Origin: Rhodotorula mucilaginosa
Taxonomy: Eukaryota > Basidiomycota > Microbotryomycetes > Sporidiobolales > Sporidiobolaceae
Reading direction: 5' to 3'
Assembly: GCA_034406715.1 (NCBI GenBank)
Contig: CP137872.1
Coordinates: forward strand, 310,001-374,000
Length of the DNA: 64,000 bases
Below the pieces are notes generated by a model. The model searched no databases. It saw only the letters and a list, made by a program, of their open reading frames with translations, and was not told the origin of the DNA. Each line of letters opens with the position of its first letter. The stretch's first letter is position 1. Position numbers and translations under genes: made by a program. Of this stretch, positions 44,561 through 55,621 are shown piece by piece.

Positions 44561-47013
44561 CTAGACCGCCTTCTCCGCCTCGACAGAGTGCGACCGCTCG
44601 AGGCCCAACTCTTGACGCACAGCTGACGTGATTTCGCGCTCGTGCGTGGTCGACTTGGCGTTGAAGAGCTCGTCCATCTCTTCGAGAGTCTTGAGGCGAG
44701 TTTCGGGCAGGAAGAAGTACGTCGAGATGAAGGCGAGGACGGCAAATCCGGCAAAGAAGAAGTAGGTGCCGCCGTGCGCCAAGTTCTCCAGCATCATCGG
44801 AGAGACAAGGCCAATGATGCTGCGGGGATCAAGAGGAGAAAAGACGGTCAGATTGCGTTCGTCACTTCGGGCACGAACGCGCGAGAGCATGCACGCACAA
44901 GTTGGCCATCCAAGTCGTCGACGTCGTGATCGAGACTGCAGTGGAACGAGTGGCGAGGTTGAAAATCTCTGAAGGGAGGACCCTGTGTGAGAGCAAGAGA
45001 GCAATGAGTTCCAGTCCTCGTCTAATGCTCCGAAGAGATCGAAAGGACGCACCATCCGATTGGCGCCCACGAGTAGGAGAAGTTGACATCGTAAATGTAC
45101 ACGAATGCGATGGCGACGCGTCCGGCGACGGCATGCGCAGGCCAATCATGCGAGTAAGCGGCGACGAGGGAACCGACGACGATGAGCGAGAAGCCGCAGC
45201 CGACAGCACCGGCGAGGAGAAGCATACGGCGTCCAACACGGTCGAGGAAGAAGACAGCCGGAAGAGTGAAGACCTGAAGGGATTGCCGAGTAAGGGGTCA
45301 GTGCCGTCCACTGGAAGTAAGTCCCGGCCACTGGGGGTGAGCCCGGAAACCGACGGTTCCCGGGCTTCTTTGCTGCCCTTCCATACGCAGTACGCAGTGA
45401 GATGCTCAGAGGGCTCACGCTGTTGGTGATGCCGTAGACGCCGGTAGCGAGGAGGGAAGTCGTGTTCGGGTCGAGACCTGTTTCCACGAATTCCGGACTT
45501 GGTCAGCACCGTCCGGAGAGGTTTGAGAAGCGTCTACGCACCTAGTTGAGCGAATATAGTAGGTGCGTAATAGATTATGGCCTGAGCAGCATCATCTGAA
45601 TGTCAGTGAGAGAAACAACAAAACGTCGGAGCTCGGAGTGGCAAGTTGCGCGCAACCCCGGACTTGGCTCGGTCGAGTGCGAGAAGGACTCACGTTGCAT
45701 CCGATGAACTGTTGGAAGAACATGGTTGTGCACCCGATGTAGAGACGGTGGAAGTTGCTCCAGGACGAGAACAAGTCGAGGTACGGCTGGATCGCCGCTC
45801 GGAGTCCGCCTTTGCCGGCGGTCGAGATGGCCTTGAGCTCGCGCTGGATCATAACCTCGGCCTTGATCTCGAGGTACTCAGTGACGACTTCGGGAGTCTC
45901 GGCGGGCGAGCTGCGGAGGTACGAAAGAGTCGACTTGGCTTCGTCGTCGCGACCCTGCTCGACGAGCCATCGAGGCGAGTACGGCATCCAGAAGAGCGCG
46001 ATGCCGAGCACAATAGCCGGGAAGATCTGGATCCCGATCGGTACGCGCCAAGCAGCCGGAGTCTGGCCCGTGCAGCCGCCCGCGGGTACGTCGTTGTAGG
46101 CGTCGAAAGTCGCGCGGCCGTTCGAGATCGGACCGGTGTACGGGATGTTCGGAGCGCAGCGAGTCCCGCCGATGTGAGAAGTGCCGTAAGCGATCCAGTA
46201 GGAGAAGAGGATGCCGAGCGTGATCGAGAGCTGCTGGATCGCGACGAGAGAGCCGCGAAGGTGTGCGGGCGCGAGCTGTGAGAAAAGGGGTTGGAGTCAG
46301 TCAAAGTCGCGAGTGCGGCCTTAGAAAAGCTCTCGTTACGAGAAGCTAGATGTACCTCGGCGATGTACATGGGTCCAGTGTGAGTCAAAGCGCCGACCGA
46401 GAAACCGGCGACAGCGCGACCGCCGAAGAGGTAGCCCTCGTTCGTCGCGCCCGTCTGAAGAGCGGCGCCGAGGATAAAGATGATGGTGTGAACCTGAATG
46501 TTGAGCCTTCGTCCGTAGCGGTCGACGAGCGGGCCGTTGACGAGCGATCCGAACCAGGCGGCGAGGAGCAGAGTCGACACCCACCATCCCTACGGTCAAG
46601 ATGAAGGTGTCAGTCCGGTCCAACTGCACCGTGTGCCGGATGGGCAACGCACCTTGAGAGACGCATCCATGAAGATGCGGGGGTACTCCGCACCGAAGGA
46701 TTCCAGGACGAGGACATTGCCAACGACGCCTTGGTCGTATCCGAAGAGGAAACCGGAAATCGAAGCGATCAGGCAGATGCCCACCCTGCAGCGAGAATCC
46801 GGTCAATACACACGACCACAAGCGATAGAATGCGACTCGCGCGACCCGAGTCAACAACACCCCTCCCCAAACTCACATCCGCTTGTCTTTGAGAAGGCCG
46901 ACGATTCCGGACTTGCGGTGCTGGCGTTCCGCCCGCGCTTGCTGTGTGGTGCCGACATGGTCCAGGTAGTGCGTCGTCGCCTTGGGCGACTCAAGAGATG
47001 CAGTCGTCGACAT
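44561..47013 (-). CDS. MFS sugar/polyol transporter (sugar porter family)
   Basis: Twelve-helix proton symporter or facilitator in the plasma membrane. The start at 47013 gives MSTTASLESPKATTHYLDHV, and the stop is at 44561. Exons in order encode WVGICLIASISGFLFGYDQG (helix 1), GSLVNGPLVDRYGRRLNIQ with the RxGRR loop, GGRAVAGFSVGALTHTGPMY, QLAPAHLRGSLVAIQQL, MPYSPRWLVEQGRDDEA (a PYSPRWL form of PESPRWL), MFFQQFIGCN, LDRVGRRMLLLAGA, YSWAPIGWVLPSEIF and PETRLKTLEEMDELF. All hallmark motifs are intact. An intron of about 150 nt lies near 45270-45425. The tail is short. SWAPIGWVLPSEIF and the second-loop motif fit quinate/pentose-type porters, but the substrate cannot be stated. A broken partial copy lies at 7130-8040. 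Confidence 0.88.
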
Positions 47014-47627
47014 CGTTCACGGTTCAAGAGCGTGGGCGATGGCGAGAGTGTGAAGGAAAAGAGAGAGCGGGGGCAGCGGGGGCCCAGCATGACTTTAGGG
47101 AAGTTGAGAGCTCTGAGGGGCGGAGCGGAATATCAGCGGAATCGAGAGCGCAGGGCGGATCCGGCCCGCTCATCAGGAGCCGCGGCCGACGCAGCTGATC
47201 AAGCGAGATGGCATGGGGGGCAATATAAGCATATGTACGCATGTGAGCATTCCGCCGAAGATCTCGCTGAGAGCAGCTTTGAGAATGGAAGCGGATCAGC
47301 GGAATCGAGCCATGTCGGCGCCCATCAGATGGATGGAGCGGAGACGCGCGCTCGCCTCGGTGAAATTTGATGTGAGCGATCGATGACCCGCCCAGAAGCT
47401 CCGCCCAATATGCGCACTCGCAGAGCCTGCGTGGGCGAGAGAGTGAGAGCCGCGGCATCCTTGGGACGAACTGCTGAACGAAAGCCAGCTCGAGGGCGAA
47501 GGAGGGCAAGCTGATCGCCCTCAGCTGAGCGAGCGCGATCATGACGCCGAAGAGGTGACGTTGCCCTTGACCAGCAACCAGAATACGAGCGCACAAGCAC
47601 GGAGCCCATTCGAACGAGTCGGAGAAG
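47014..47627. promoter_or_regulatory. promoter between sugar transporter and DUF1749 gene
   Basis: A 15-bp direct repeat ATCAGCGGAATCGAG occurs at 47132-47146 and 47295-47309, 119 and 282 bp upstream of the transporter start. GGAGCGGA-type motifs (CGGAGCGG at 47121-47128 and GGAGCGGAG near 47335) lie beside them. These are plausible activator or repressor sites for the transporter. The part next to 47627 serves the divergent hydrolase gene. Confidence 0.4.
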
Positions 47628-48593
47628 ATGCAAACCACGGCAGGAACTGTGCACGTCGTCTCTGCCCACCCGCCGTTGACCGCGTTCGAGTTCGCCTCAT
47701 CGCCCGCTCGGAACGCCGCGGACCCGCTCCTGCTTTTCGTCGCGGGACTCGGCGATACCCTGCTGAGCGTCCCGTATCTCGGCCAACTCGCACAAGCAGT
47801 CGACAAGCTCGGCTGGCGGTGCGCGCAGGCGCTGTTGACCAGTTCCGGTGCCGGGTGGGGGACTGCGACGGTCGCGCAGGACGCCGTCGAGTTGGCCAAG
47901 ATTGTCGGGTACTACAAGGAGAAGGGTGCCTCAAAGGTCGTACTACTCGGACACTCGACCGGTAAGCGACCAGCCTGCCTCGTGTCGACGTGCAACCGGA
48001 ATTTACCTCCTTTCTTTGCAGGCTGCCAGGACGCAATCGCCTACCTTCACCTCAAACGCTCGCGCCCAGATATGCCCGTTCTCGACGGAGTCATCCTTCA
48101 AGCTCCAGTGTCCGATCGAGAAGCCCCGGGCGTGCCCGATGTCGTCGACCGCTTGGTCAAACCGGTTTACGACGACGGCAAGTACGATCTCGACGCTTTC
48201 GTCCCGCCGGCTTGGGCTGCAGCACTCCAGACCGAGATCGGCATTACCTATCGGCGCTTCTTCTCCCTCGTGCTCCCGCCCGAATCCGGGCGCGTCGACT
48301 TGCGCCGCCGAGAAGACCTTTTCTCTTCCGACCTCGAACCAGAGTACCTCGCCGAGGTGTTTGAACCCGTCGACTACCCTTTGCTCTTCGCGCTGAGCGG
48401 CAACGATGCCACGTACCCGGAGCACGTCAAATTGCAGCTACCGGCACTGCTCGAACGATTCGAGACTGCGACGCCCGCACCTTGTCGAAGCCGGTTCAGC
48501 TGCATTGTCCCGAACGCAAGTCACGACCTCGACGAGCCGGAGCCCGCCAGAGTGTTCGTCGATAAAGTCACCGGTTTTCTTCAAGGGCTGTAG
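47628..48593 (+). CDS. alpha/beta-hydrolase of the DUF1749 (UPF0613) family
   Basis: Two exons (47628-47961 and 48022-48593, intron 47962-48021) sum to 906 nt and give a checked 301-residue protein. The nucleophile elbow is GHSTGCQD at residues 108-115 (Ser110), generated across the splice junction. The oxyanion strand LLLFVAGLGDTLLSVPYL and the late acidic/histidine part (LFALSGNDATYPEH and NASHDLDEPE) complete a hydrolase-like catalytic set. DUF1749 proteins are found across fungi and plants, and some relatives hydrolyse esters such as siderophores; the substrate here is unknown. Reading through the intron is also open in frame, so retention would only insert 20 residues after the catalytic motif. 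Confidence 0.85.
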   Translation: MQTTAGTVHVVSAHPPLTAFEFASSPARNAADPLLLFVAGLGDTLLSVPYLGQLAQAVDKLGWRCAQALLTSSGAGWGTATVAQDAVELAKIVGYYKEKGASKVVLLGHSTGKRPACLVSTCNRNLPPFFAGCQDAIAYLHLKRSRPDMPVLDGVILQAPVSDREAPGVPDVVDRLVKPVYDDGKYDLDAFVPPAWAAALQTEIGITYRRFFSLVLPPESGRVDLRRREDLFSSDLEPEYLAEVFEPVDYPLLFALSGNDATYPEHVKLQLPALLERFETATPAPCRSRFSCIVPNASHDLDEPEPARVFVDKVTGFLQGL

Positions 48594-49230
48594 GTACATG
48601 TTCTAACGCTCGTAATGTCTTGCGCGAAGCACGCACGCATGGACTTCCAGAGGCGCGGCCTGTTGCAGACCTGAATTCCCGGCGTTACGACGGACGTGCG
48701 CGTGCAAGATTCGAGCGCGCTATATATCAGCGCTGTCTCTGCCCGATTGTCGAGCGCCGAGAGGCGGGTGCGCAGCATGTTTCGGAGAGAACAAGGGGAA
48801 AGCTGGAACAAAAGGAAGGTGTCATCTCGTCTCAAACCCTCTCTCTCTCCCTTCTCTTGTGCTGCACACCTTCTCGTCGCTGCAAATCTCCGAGTTCGTC
48901 GAGTCTGTTTTGTGCGTTCACAGCTCCTGTCTGCGGTGGCCGAAGCGATGAAAAGTTTTTCCTGACGCACGCGCTGCCCGCCGCGACGCGTCCGCCGACC
49001 TTTTGCTCTCTCCCCTTCCCTCTCGCCGAGTCTAGACCTGTGAGTGAGCTTGGAGCTACAATCTGGCTCGATGGACCACTCGCTGACGACCGGAAGCTCC
49101 TTCTCCCGCGTCCTCCCTCTGGACCCTGTCGGACCCTGTCCTGCGTCCCCACTTGTTTCCTCACGCCGGCACCTCTCTGCCCGCTCACACCGCCTCGTGC
49201 TTTGACGGTCTTTGAACATAGTCACCGACC
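48594..49230. other. intergenic region upstream of RIM1
   Basis: 637 bp with no convincing gene. A CT-rich tract (48830-48860) and a pyrimidine-rich stretch near 49000-49160 suggest the RIM1 promoter and leader. Frames reading through here on both strands are not supported. Confidence 0.45.
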
Positions 49231-50052
49231 ATGTTTGCCGCTCTCCGTCCCGCCGCCCGCGCCAGCGTCCGCGTGCGTCTCCCTTTTGGTCTACTCCTGG
49301 CCGCCGTCCGTCGGCCAGAACAGGCAAGTCACCGCTCCTCCTTGCGCTAACACCTCTTCTGTACACCGCACGCAGGCTTTCTCGACCTCCCCCGTTGCCA
49401 AGCGCGACATTGCCAAGATGACCCTCGTTGGTCGCCTCGGTGCCATGGAGACCAAGGAGGGCAAGAACGGCCGCCAGTACCTCAAGTACGCCATCGCGAC
49501 CACCGACCGTCGTCCGCCTCCTCGGGAGGGCGGTGAGTGCTCTTTCTTCCTGTTCCAAATTAGCGAGCGAGAAAGAGAGACTTCGGGGCAGCCTGCGGGT
49601 GGTGTGGGTGATTGAAAAACCTCGCCACCCGGTTCGGACGCCGACTTGCGGTTCTTCAGCCCACTATACTGACAACATCTCGTTTCACAGAGGCGCCGGA
49701 AGAGCCGACTACTTCCTGGCACACCGTCTTTGCGCACGGCGACGCCGTTGAGCGCCTGCAGAATGTTCAGATCGGGTGCGCTGATGTTTGGCCGACCCAG
49801 TTGCAACTCCGTGCTGATCGCGTCATTCTGTTACGCAGGTCCTTGGTCTTTGTCGAGGCTGCGTTCCAGGTCCGCAACCAGCGCGATGAGGCGTCGGGCA
49901 GCTACTCGACTCAGGTCCTCGCCACCCACGGCAAGTCCCCGGCTCTTGATCATAGCGAGAGGGCAAAACCTTGCATGCTGACTTGCGCGGAACACACAGA
50001 GCGCATGTCGGTCATCTCGAAGCCCCGCCCTCGTGAGGAGGCTGAGCAGTAG
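49231..50052 (+). CDS. RIM1: mitochondrial single-stranded DNA-binding protein RIM1
   Basis: mtSSB, an OB-fold protein binding single-stranded mtDNA during replication. Five exons (49231-49272, 49376-49532, 49691-49775, 49839-49930, 50000-50052) sum to 429 nt and give a checked 142-residue protein, the usual size. MFAALRPAARASVR is a basic mitochondrial presequence. MTLVGRLGAMETKEGKNGRQ, YLKYAIATTD, TTSWHTVFAHGDAVERL and LVFVEAAFQVRN are the SSB strands and loops. The last intron (49931-49999) has a GC donor (G|GCAAGT) and is 69 nt long, so skipping the splice keeps the frame open and would add 23 residues; the spliced form gives the expected ending ATHERMSVISK. Confidence 0.9.
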
Positions 50053-50438
50053 GCGGTCCGAGCCAACGGGCTCGTCTCCTCTGGCATCCTTCCCGTTCTT
50101 CGCCTTTCGGTCATACCCTCCCCGTCTGCGGTCTGTCTTTCCGATGCACATCTTTTGTCGCGGTGATCTAGACGCAACATGAGCTCTCCACTTTCGAGAT
50201 ATCCTTGTAAACGCCTTCTTGCAACCACCACTCCACTCCTCTCAGGCTTGTCTGTACTCTCCGGACTGGCAAGACGAGAGCGAATTTAGTAATCGCCTGC
50301 TCTGCGCTCCAGCATTTTCAAACTGGCCTTTTGTGTTCGCGCCGCAGCCCTCCGATCTTGCTCTCTCTCTCTCTCTCGCATGCATTCCACCACAGCTTCT
50401 CCTTCTTGCTCGAGACCTGGCTAAGCGGCGGCGGCTGG
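50053..50438. other. intergenic region after RIM1
   Basis: 386 bp containing the RIM1 3' flank and the promoter of the next gene, with a CT dinucleotide run at about 50360-50378. No gene is seen. Confidence 0.45.
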
Positions 50439-52942
50439 ATGTTTACGAGCTTCAGTGAAGGCGCTGACCATTCCGGAGACTGGAACGGTATGTACATTTG
50501 GTGCCGCTCACCTGTGCTGCACGTGCCTCGGACTTGCTCACGACCGATCGTCAATGCGCGTACAGACGAGTCAGCATACCTGCCCGGTCGCTTCCGAGCA
50601 CATCCAAGGCCAACTTCGCCCGCGCCGAGCGACCCGCGAACCCCCAACGTGCGCAACTTGAGGCTCTCGGCGCTCACTTTGTCCTCAAGTTCCGACGCCC
50701 CACCAGTCGCTCCGAAACTCGAGAACAAACGCGCACGCGCGCTCAAACGGACGCTCGATGCTCTCTCACCCGATCGAAGACGCAGGCGTGAGCTCGAGGC
50801 CGAGCGGGAGGGGCTCGTGAGCCCATGGTTGACGAGGAGTGGTGGCGGCGGCGCTGGCGAGGCGCAAACTCTTGCGGCGGCAGAACGCTCTCCCATCCTC
50901 GGAAGGCACGAGTTCTCCGGCGCGTATTACTCGGCGCACCCTGCCACAGCAGACGAGGACGAAGAAGACCGCGGACTGTTACGACCAGGCCGGCGAAAGG
51001 TCGAAGGCTGGATGTCGAGCTGGTGGCGAAGGTGGTCCCTCCTGGTTGGCACACCTTGCCTGATCGTAAGCATCTCTACATACCCGCTGCAAGAAAGATC
51101 TATCTGACAAACTGCCTGTGGCCTGACAGGTCTGGCTATGGGCCGCTGTCCCCTTCCCGGTTACGGATCCTTACAAGGAGGAACCTCCGTGGCGTGAGTC
51201 GTGTCTTTACTATGGGCGGAGATGTATGCGCTGACATGTACCGTCCCGTAGACCTGCCATGGCCTCCCACAAAGGCATTGCATGCGTCCAGCACGGTCAC
51301 GGAAGACCTGCCGGTCGACGCCAATTTCCTGTTCTTCCTCTTCTTCTGTGGGTTTTCATTCCAATAGTCGACACCTGTTCGTCGAGAGTGTCGAATCTAC
51401 TCAGAAGGCGCTCATCGATTGTTCCCTCTTCGACAGACTACGGCGTATACCTCGCCATCGCTCTCGTTTTCGTCACCAAACTCTTCGACCTCTTCCGCCT
51501 CAACTGGTGGCCGCGCTCGCTCGGCGGCTCCATATCATACATCTCCTTCTGGTCTCTCGCTCTCATCGTCGGCTACCTGCTGCACAAGTTCCGCCTCGAC
51601 GGCTTTCGCCAGACACACCGGCCGGGCCATACGGGCAGTCCAGCGGGAGACTTCGACTGGCAGAGGAAGACGACCTGGGTGCTGCTCGCTTTTGCGACGA
51701 TGGCGCTACCCGCCCTCGCGTGCTTTGCCAAACTTCGCGCGGATCGACGAAACAGTTACCGGAGAGACCTGACTCCGGCGCAGAAAACGTGAGACTACTC
51801 GGTGCTGATCGAGCTTCTCCTGTTCCTGAGCTGACCTCGCTTTCACACAGGTTCCTGGAACGACAACTCACGCAGCGCATGCCTCGGTCATATCGACGCT
51901 TCCTCTGGTTCATGGGCGTGATCGGCTTGACTCTCCTCGCCCTGATCATCGGTCAGGCTTTCGCGACCGTGTACCTGTCGACCCTGCCGCACTCAAGCTT
52001 CGACGGTCTCGTCTATGTCTGGACTTGGATCGCGACAGTCAATGTAGGGTTCCTCGTTGTGTTGTTTCGCCGAGAATGGCGCGCGCTGACGATTGCGCAT
52101 CACAGGTCTTGTGGGCAATCAGCGGCTGGATTCTCGTGCGCAAAGTGCGCAGCCAGGCCCTCATCTGCGTCTTTCGCTTCTACTACTTCCTTCTCTACTA
52201 CGTCTTCTACCGGACTCTCTTCGCTCGACTCCGCTCCCCCGATCAAGCTGTCTACATCACGCTCCTCTCGTCCGTCCTCGTCGTCGCTTGGTACCCGATC
52301 TCGATGAGCAAGACTTGCTGGCGGATCTTGCGCCGGACGGTCGGCGTCGAGCCGGAATGGGAAGAGTATGCGGCAAACAGGGGGACCGAACTCTACATTC
52401 GGAATCTGAGCGAGAATGTCACGAGTTCGTCCATTTCAGCTTTCTTCTCACCGTCGTCAATCTCAAGCTGAACTCGGTTTGTCTGCAGTGATTGCGTTCC
52501 TCGGCTGGGTCTCTATACTTCACCTCGGACCAAACACACCGATCTACCCGTTCTTCGCTTTCGACGACCCGAACGATCCCTACACTTTCCGTCTCACACT
52601 GTCCGCCTCGGCCGTCATCTTTGCCGCCGAACTCTTCGCAGGCTACCTCGCCCGCAGCGCGTGCTGGCTCGCTTACGAGATAGACGTCACAAATCTCGGG
52701 TTGGACCAATTCCGCGAGCATGTGAGTTTGCTTCGCCCTGCGCGTCAAGCCCCCCTCCGAGGACCCACTGACATTCCGCGCAATGGCACAGCCGGAGCTC
52801 GTCATTGCTTGTATCTTCACGGCGTGTCACGTCTTATCCGATATGCTCTTGTACGTGCGCATACTTGCGCACTTGCCGCCTCCCGAAACTACTGACACGT
52901 TCTCTTCTCTGCAGCTTCCTCGTCAAGCTCAACTTCCGATAA
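50439..52942 (+). CDS. uncharacterised polytopic membrane protein
   Basis: The likely start at 50439 gives MFTSFSEGADHSGDWN, spliced to DESAYLPGRFRAHP. About 190 hydrophilic, arginine/serine-rich residues follow, then multiple hydrophobic segments: WWRRWSLLVGTPCL, YGVYLAIALVFVTKLFDLF, ISYISFWSLALIVGYLLHKF, FLWFMGVIGLTLLALIIGQ, GLVYVWTWIATVNVLWAISG, YITLLSSVLVVAWYPISM, VIAFLGWVSILHLGPN and RLTLSASAVIFAAELFAGYL. The stop is at 52940-52942 (FLVKLNFR). At least eight membrane helices and a cytosolic N-terminus are expected. Introns are frequent and have GT-AG borders. I recognise no transporter or channel signature; it looks like a conserved fungal membrane protein of unknown function. Confidence 0.6.
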
Positions 52943-53114
52943 CCACATGTTGCTGTATCACATCCTGCAATTTGCACCGGCATACTTCTACTATAGTGCC
53001 TGATTCTTGTTCAAGAGGGAGATCATCGAGTCGCCAAAGCTAGTTCAGCATCCCGTCTCAATTCGACGCTTTTCCACGTCGCTCGCCTGCAGCGCGGCAC
53101 AGGACGCAAGTGAA
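52943..53114. other. short convergent intergenic region
   Basis: 172 bp between two convergent genes; nothing else is recognised. Confidence 0.4.
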
Positions 53115-55305
53115 TCAGTTTCCGGGGAAGGGACTGTCTACGGTTCCGTTCCCTTCACGACTCACCGTGCAAAGATCAAAGACTTGACACCCGTTATCGC
53201 CCTCGTCAAGATCTGGCTCGCTCTGACTCCCATCTTCGTCATCGTCGGCCAGCGACTGCACGACATTGACCCCGCAACTGTACAAATTCCCAACCTGCTC
53301 TTCATCTTCGTCGTCGTCCGAAAATTCTGGCTCGGCGTAAAAAGCGCGCTGGGCGCTGCGCAGCTCGCTTGCGGTTTCCGGGAGATGTTCTTCGGACAGA
53401 CGTCTGCTCGGGACCGGCGGCAACGGGAAGTCAAAGTGGCTCTCACACGAGCTTCCCGAGAAAGAGAGCGACGGCGAGGGGCGGATGGTCGGCGACGGCA
53501 ACGGTGAAGTGAAGAAGGCGTCCGAGGACGATTTGAGCGTATTTGGGTCGAGGTTGTGGAGCGAAGTTGCGCGGAGAGAAGTGCGTTGTTGCGGTGTGTC
53601 ACTCGGCGGTAAGTCCTGTCGAGCCTCTTATCAGATCAGCGAAAGGCTTCGAATGCCGATGATTCCGACTGACCTTCACCCGCTTCGACACTCGCTCAAA
53701 CGGCTTCATCAGCTGGGACGCGAGACGCTCTTCAGAGCTTGAATTAGTGTCGTCGGTACGAAAGCTGTTGCGCGTTGCGGGCGGCTCGCTTCGCTTGTTA
53801 TTAAGAGCAGGTGAAAGGACGGCATGTTGGATCTTCTCCTGTCCGCGAGCTGGAGGAACGATCACGATGCGGTAAACCGGGTTATAAAGACCAGAGCCAT
53901 GCCACTGTGTGATCGGATACTCCGTGCGGTACTTCTGCGAGGACCGCTGCCCGAGCATCGGAGGCAGCGGATTCGAAACCTTCGCAGTCTGCGGGACATC
54001 AACGGCGAGTACAGGGTGGTGTTCGCTGCATTCAGTCGACGTCAAAGCGGCATAAATCTCACTGAGGGACTGGGTTCCGTCGAGACTGTCGATCTGGCTC
54101 GGGTGGTCGAGACCTTCCACCAGATCGTGTTCGCGAATTTCCCGAAGCTGATTCAGCTGCTCCGTCCAGTTCGGATCCTTTCTCTCGCTGTCACCCTGAA
54201 TCGAAAGCAGAGAGGCAGGCAAGGCGACCGGTCGAGGTGGTGTGTACGGGACCGACAAGGAAGGACTGGACGCTGTCGAAGTTCCGCGCGAGTAGGAAAG
54301 ATCAGAAATGCTCGGTGAGGCATTCGGGGTGGAGGCGAGCGCATCGAATCCGGAAAGACTGGACGGCTCCAGCGCGATTCCCGAGAACGTGGAGCTAGTG
54401 CGGTGTCGTGTCGATTCCGACGGATGATTTCGCTGCGTGTTCAGATGGCCCGAAGACGGCGAGCACCACTCGCAAAACCAGCGAGCTCGCCCGAGATCGA
54501 TGTCGAATTCGATACGACCGGCGATAGCTACAGTGTAGTGATTAGCTGAGGCGCTTCCACAGGTCAAAGCGAGGAATTGAAGCAACGCACGCAGTTGCAA
54601 CGTTACGGCCTCTGCATTGAGATATGGTCTCCACAGGGTCGCCCACGCTTCCTCCGTGACGCGAACGGTCCTCATCACATCATCAGAAGCAGTACCGTAG
54701 CCAATGTCGACATAGACGCATAGCCCTGCGACCGACGGCAAGCCGTAATCACGCGCGATGAGCGCGACTTGGCTCGAAAGCTAGATAATGCGCCGCAGGA
54801 AGTCGCGATCAGGATCCCGTTGTATCACGCTTGAGAACGCTGTAGACTCACGGTGGTTTGCAACGGCATAAGGCTGCCGCTCGAGAAGCGGCCTGGAGGT
54901 CCATACGCGGACGCGAACGCGCTCGTGCCGGGAGGCGGAGGCGAATGCGGCAGCGATGTCGGTGGTTTCTGCGAAGGCACGATTCAGGCTGAGACAGGTC
55001 AGCGATGTACGGAGTGAGAAACGCAGAGGAAAGAAGGCGAGACGCACAACGACCAGCAACCAGTCGGCAGTCGCGCGCGTTCGCTTCCGGTCAACTCCTG
55101 CGGGCGCAGATGAGCCCGCCCTGCCCGCAGTCCGGCGCGTATCGTCTTCCGATAGCGTTGTCGCAGTCGAGCTTGCGGAACGGCGGCCCAGTAGCGAAGT
55201 CAGCGAAGGAGACCAAGCTGTCCGCGAAGCTGCCGCGCTGGGACCGACGGTAGACGCAGGGTTGGGTATCGTGCCTGACTCCAGGCGCTGCTCCTGAGAA
55301 GACAT
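53115..55305 (-). CDS. uncharacterised serine/proline-rich protein, conserved-looking core
   Basis: Five exons on the minus strand: 55305-55048, 54968-54852, from 54780, then on either side of an intron near 54590-54530, and a last exon ending at 53115 after an intron near 53680-53610. Phases agree at each junction examined. The first two exons are disordered (SLPHSPPPPGTSAFASAYGP). The third holds a compact segment LSSQVALIARDYGLPSVAGL, CVYVDIGYG and EEAWATLWRPYL that looks like a folded domain. The C-terminal half is serine-rich and ends in an acidic region (EFSDDDEDEEQVG and SEPDLDEGDN). The long hydrophobic plus-strand frame opposite the acidic part is a shadow. Function unknown. Confidence 0.6.
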
Positions 55306-55621
55306 GAGGAGCAGCCGGAAGTGTCACGAGTATAGAGCTGAATCAACAGTCCATGCCAAACAGCCGTTGAGTGTCCTGGTGCGGGGGTTCATCGAAGGGG
55401 TTCGTGCGCAAGTTGCTGCGCGCGGCGCGACGCGCTGAACTCCAAACATTCTGCTCGCAGGAGAGTAGCTTATAGCCGAACGGGCCGAAGATGCACCGTC
55501 CAGCTCTCTCAGGGCGTCGAAGCTCGGGGCCGAGTAGCCGATGCGGAAAGTCAAAAGCGAAGGCGGAAGGGTCAGGCGGAACGCTGCGGTGATGCGTAAA
55601 GAGGTTGCACGCTCATGCGAT
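55306..55621. other. intergenic region between head-to-tail minus-strand genes
   Basis: 316 bp containing the upstream region of the 53.1-55.3 kb gene and the 3' flank of ornithine carbamoyltransferase. No feature is recognised. Confidence 0.4.

Noticed and set aside
53007-53507. Hydrophobic plus-strand frame suggesting a membrane protein
   Set aside because: It is the reverse of an acidic DE-rich coding exon; aspartate codons read backwards give valine/isoleucine-like codons. The minus-strand exon joins in phase with its neighbours.
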